This document shows, piece by piece, positions 61,769 to 64,000 of a stretch of 64,000 bases of DNA. The notes under the pieces are model-generated. The model was not told the DNA's origin. It searched no databases and saw only the letters and a program-made list of their open reading frames with translations. A program made the translations under genes and the position numbers. Each line of letters starts with the position of its first letter. Within the stretch, counting starts at the first letter, position 1. Location of the stretch: assembly GCA_016720935.1 (NCBI GenBank), contig JADKJP010000006.1:496001-560000 (forward strand). The letters run 5' to 3'. The stretch comes from Bacteroidota bacterium (lineage in GTDB: Bacteria > Bacteroidota > Bacteroidia > AKYH767-A > 2013-40CM-41-45).

Positions 61769-63891
61769 CCACCGAAAAATTCCGTTACGACAATAAGATT
61801 GTCCGAAATTTTGCCGTCGCCACCATCATTTGGGGCCTTGTCGGCATGCTCGTAGGGCTCATCGTTGCTCTGCAGTTAACGAACCCTAAGCTCAATTTAG
61901 CACCTTTCCTGACATTTGGACGGCTAAGGCCATTGCACACCAATGCGGTCATTTTCGCGTTTGTAGGTAATGGTATTTTTATGGGAGTTTACTATTCATT
62001 GCAACGCCTTCTGAAGGCAAGGATGTTTAGTGACCTCCTGAGTAAAATCCATTTCTGGGGATGGCAGCTGATCATCGTTGCCGCTGCTGTAACATTACCT
62101 CTTGGTATTACGACCAGCAAAGAATATGCTGAATTGGAATGGCCGATCGATATCATGATCGCGTTGATCTGGGTGGTATTTGCCATCAATCTATTTGGAA
62201 CAATTTTCAAAAGAAGAGAACGGCATTTATATGTAGCTATTTGGTTCTACATAGCTACCATTATTACAGTGGCTGTATTGCATATTGTAAATTCACTTGC
62301 ATTGCCGGTGAGCTTCCTGAAAAGCTACTCTATTTTTGCCGGAGTTCAGGACGCTTTGGTGCAGTGGTGGTATGGACATAATGCAGTTGCGTTCTTCCTG
62401 ACAACTCCATACCTGGGACTGATGTATTACTTCGTTCCAAAAGCCGCTGATCGACCGGTGTATTCGTATAAATTATCGATTATCCATTTCTGGGCGCTTA
62501 TCTTCCTGTATATCTGGGCAGGACCGCACCACTTGTTGTATTCAACTCTTCCTGACTGGGCACAATCGCTCGGGGTGGTCTTCTCCATCATGCTTATTGC
62601 TCCGTCCTGGGGTGGTATGATCAACGGATTGTTGACACTTCGCGGTGCCTGGGATAAGGTTCGTGAAAGTGTAGTATTGAAATTCATGGTTGTCGCGGTG
62701 ACTGCTTATGGTATGTCGACTTTCGAAGGACCAATGCTTTCTATCAAGAGTGTAAATGCAATTTCTCACTTTACAGACTGGACTATCGCTCACGTACACA
62801 TCGGTGCTTTGGGATGGAATGGTATGTTGACTTTTGGTATTCTGTATTTCCTGATTCCAAAACTGTATAATACTTCTTTGTTCAGTAAAAAGCTTGCCAA
62901 CTTCCATTTCTGGATGTCTACTTTGGGAATTCTGTTCTATGCAATACCAATGTACTGGGCAGGATTTGCACAGTCACTGATGTGGAAAGATTTCACACCG
63001 GATGGCGTATTGCGTTACCCTAACTTCCTTGAAACAGTGGTTCAGATCATGCCAATGTACATTCTTCGTGTATTCGGTGGTTCACTCTACCTTATTGGTG
63101 TAATTGTCATGATTTACAACTTGTGGAAAACCTCTGCTGCCGGCAAGTTCATCGGTGATGAAGATGCAGAAGCGGCACCACTTGCAAAGATTGCTCCTGA
63201 GTCTCATGGACACTGGCACCGTTGGATCGAACGCAGACCGGTTCAATTCATGTTATTCGCGCTCGTTGCAATTCTGATAGGTGGTATCGTTGAAATCGTT
63301 CCGATGCTTACGATAAAATCCAATGTGCCTACCATTGCTTCTGTAAAACCATATACTCCTCTTGAATTGCAAGGACGTGATATTTATATCCGGGAAGGTT
63401 GTTACACTTGTCATAGCCAGCTCATTCGTCCGTTCCGATCAGAAACCGAGCGTTATGGTGAATACTCAAAAGCAGGTGAATTCGTATATGATCACCCGTT
63501 CCAGTGGGGTTCAAAACGTACAGGTCCTGATCTGGCCAGAGAAGGAGGCAAGTATCCGAACTCATGGCATTACAACCACATGATGGATCCTACAACCATG
63601 TCACCTGGTTCAATCATGCCGGCGTACGAGTTTATCATAGAGAAGGATCTGGATATCTCTTCCACAGCAGCGAAAATCAGGACCATGCAAAAACTTGGAG
63701 TACCGTATCCTGATGGTTTTGATGCTGAAGCAAATAATGCACTTGCAAAACAAGCAGGGGAGATTGCTGCAGACCTGGAAAAGAATGGAATCAAAGTAGA
63801 TTCTCGCAAAGAGATTGTTGCCTTGATAGCTTATCTGCAACGTCTTGGAACCGATATAAAAGTGAAAGATCAACCTACTGCTCAGAAGTAA
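61765..63891 (+). CDS. ccoN: Fused cbb3 oxidase subunits I and II (CcoNO)
   Basis: A 708-residue fusion. Residues 1-470 are CcoN (about 12 helices) with ligands in RPLHTN, WWYGHNA, GPHHLLY and HVHIGALGWNG; residues 500-708 are CcoO with a membrane anchor and haem c motif CYTCH at 546-550. The fusion is typical of Bacteroidota. All canonical His appear present, in contrast with the NorB-like protein at 32628. High-affinity terminal oxidase for low oxygen. Confidence 0.93.
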   Translation: MTTEKFRYDNKIVRNFAVATIIWGLVGMLVGLIVALQLTNPKLNLAPFLTFGRLRPLHTNAVIFAFVGNGIFMGVYYSLQRLLKARMFSDLLSKIHFWGWQLIIVAAAVTLPLGITTSKEYAELEWPIDIMIALIWVVFAINLFGTIFKRRERHLYVAIWFYIATIITVAVLHIVNSLALPVSFLKSYSIFAGVQDALVQWWYGHNAVAFFLTTPYLGLMYYFVPKAADRPVYSYKLSIIHFWALIFLYIWAGPHHLLYSTLPDWAQSLGVVFSIMLIAPSWGGMINGLLTLRGAWDKVRESVVLKFMVVAVTAYGMSTFEGPMLSIKSVNAISHFTDWTIAHVHIGALGWNGMLTFGILYFLIPKLYNTSLFSKKLANFHFWMSTLGILFYAIPMYWAGFAQSLMWKDFTPDGVLRYPNFLETVVQIMPMYILRVFGGSLYLIGVIVMIYNLWKTSAAGKFIGDEDAEAAPLAKIAPESHGHWHRWIERRPVQFMLFALVAILIGGIVEIVPMLTIKSNVPTIASVKPYTPLELQGRDIYIREGCYTCHSQLIRPFRSETERYGEYSKAGEFVYDHPFQWGSKRTGPDLAREGGKYPNSWHYNHMMDPTTMSPGSIMPAYEFIIEKDLDISSTAAKIRTMQKLGVPYPDGFDAEANNALAKQAGEIAADLEKNGIKVDSRKEIVALIAYLQRLGTDIKVKDQPTAQK

Positions 63892-63916
63892 TTAAACATT
63901 CAAAAAAAGGAAAGCC

Positions 63917-64000
63917 ATGTTTAAAAACTATTTGCAAGGTATCGAAGGAATCGCCACATATCCTTTATTCTCACTGGTGGTATTCTTTCTGTTCTTTCTT
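63917..64000 (+). CDS. ccoQ: CcoQ-like subunit, start only (window edge)
   Basis: The first 28 residues of a protein with a membrane segment begin 25 bp after ccoNO. The pattern MFKNYLQGIEGIATYPL and the position fit the small CcoQ-type subunit that precedes ccoP. The gene runs past the window end. Confidence 0.65.
   Translation, partial: MFKNYLQGIEGIATYPLFSLVVFFLFFL

Overview
The window comes from a Bacteroidota chromosome (moderate, AT-leaning composition). The evidence is a subtype iii type VI secretion cluster (TssO and TssN, which are Bacteroidota-specific), a C-terminal type IX secretion sorting domain, a fused CcoN-CcoO cbb3 oxidase with CcoS, and promoters of the Bacteroidota TAnnTTTG type. 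No rRNA, tRNA, CRISPR array, transposase or prophage was seen.

Layout. 1-4.0 kb: end of a T6SS-iii locus (clpV fragment; tssN-tssK-tssO). 4.5-9 kb: class A beta-lactamase-like hydrolase, PAP2 phosphatase, a small periplasmic protein, and an MbnP/diheme peroxidase pair. 9-27.6 kb: a stress block with a baeRF-like protein, four tandem-domain universal stress proteins, Hsp20, an Mla lipid-transport operon, an NRAMP-like transporter, a YtxH/DUF1469 envelope operon, and a PAS histidine kinase with a receiver-Crp fusion regulator. 27.8-34 kb: a NorC-like cytochrome c and an unusual NorB-like oxidase subunit enclosing three PLP lyases (tyrosine phenol-lyase, a cystathionine gamma-synthase family enzyme, tryptophanase). 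34-36 kb: a second MbnP/diheme peroxidase pair. 36-41 kb: a B12-dependent ribonucleotide reductase, an F420-reductase-like enzyme and an HxlR regulator broken by a nonsense codon. 41-49 kb: an unknown 571-residue protein, the homogentisate operon (hmgA-hpd-crp), a flavin-binding protein and an OmpR-type two-component system. 49-58 kb: queD-hemN, an outer-membrane barrel, PPK2, fhs, a DHFR-like protein, a T9SS esterase and OsmC. 58-64 kb: ywiC-like, ccoI, ccoS, ccoNO and the start of ccoQ.

The main finding is a shared promoter architecture. A palindrome TGA-N6-TCA (often TGAC-N4-GTCA) sits upstream of many of these genes, with its centre 28.5-30.5 bp or 50.5-52.5 bp before a TAnnTTTG-like -10 element. 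These distances correspond to about -41.5 and -61.5, the classic class II and class I positions of Crp/Fnr activators. Three promoters carry two such sites exactly 22 bp apart. Targets include the cbb3 oxidase, hemN, usp genes, hsp20, osmC, baeRF, mla, ytxH and hmgA-hpd-crp. I infer a low-oxygen or dormancy regulon, resembling in content the mycobacterial DosR regulon. The Cys-rich Crp/Fnr protein at 45.2 kb and the receiver-Crp fusion at 23.6 kb are the candidate regulators.

Functions were assigned by reading motifs and recalling family patterns; no database search was run.
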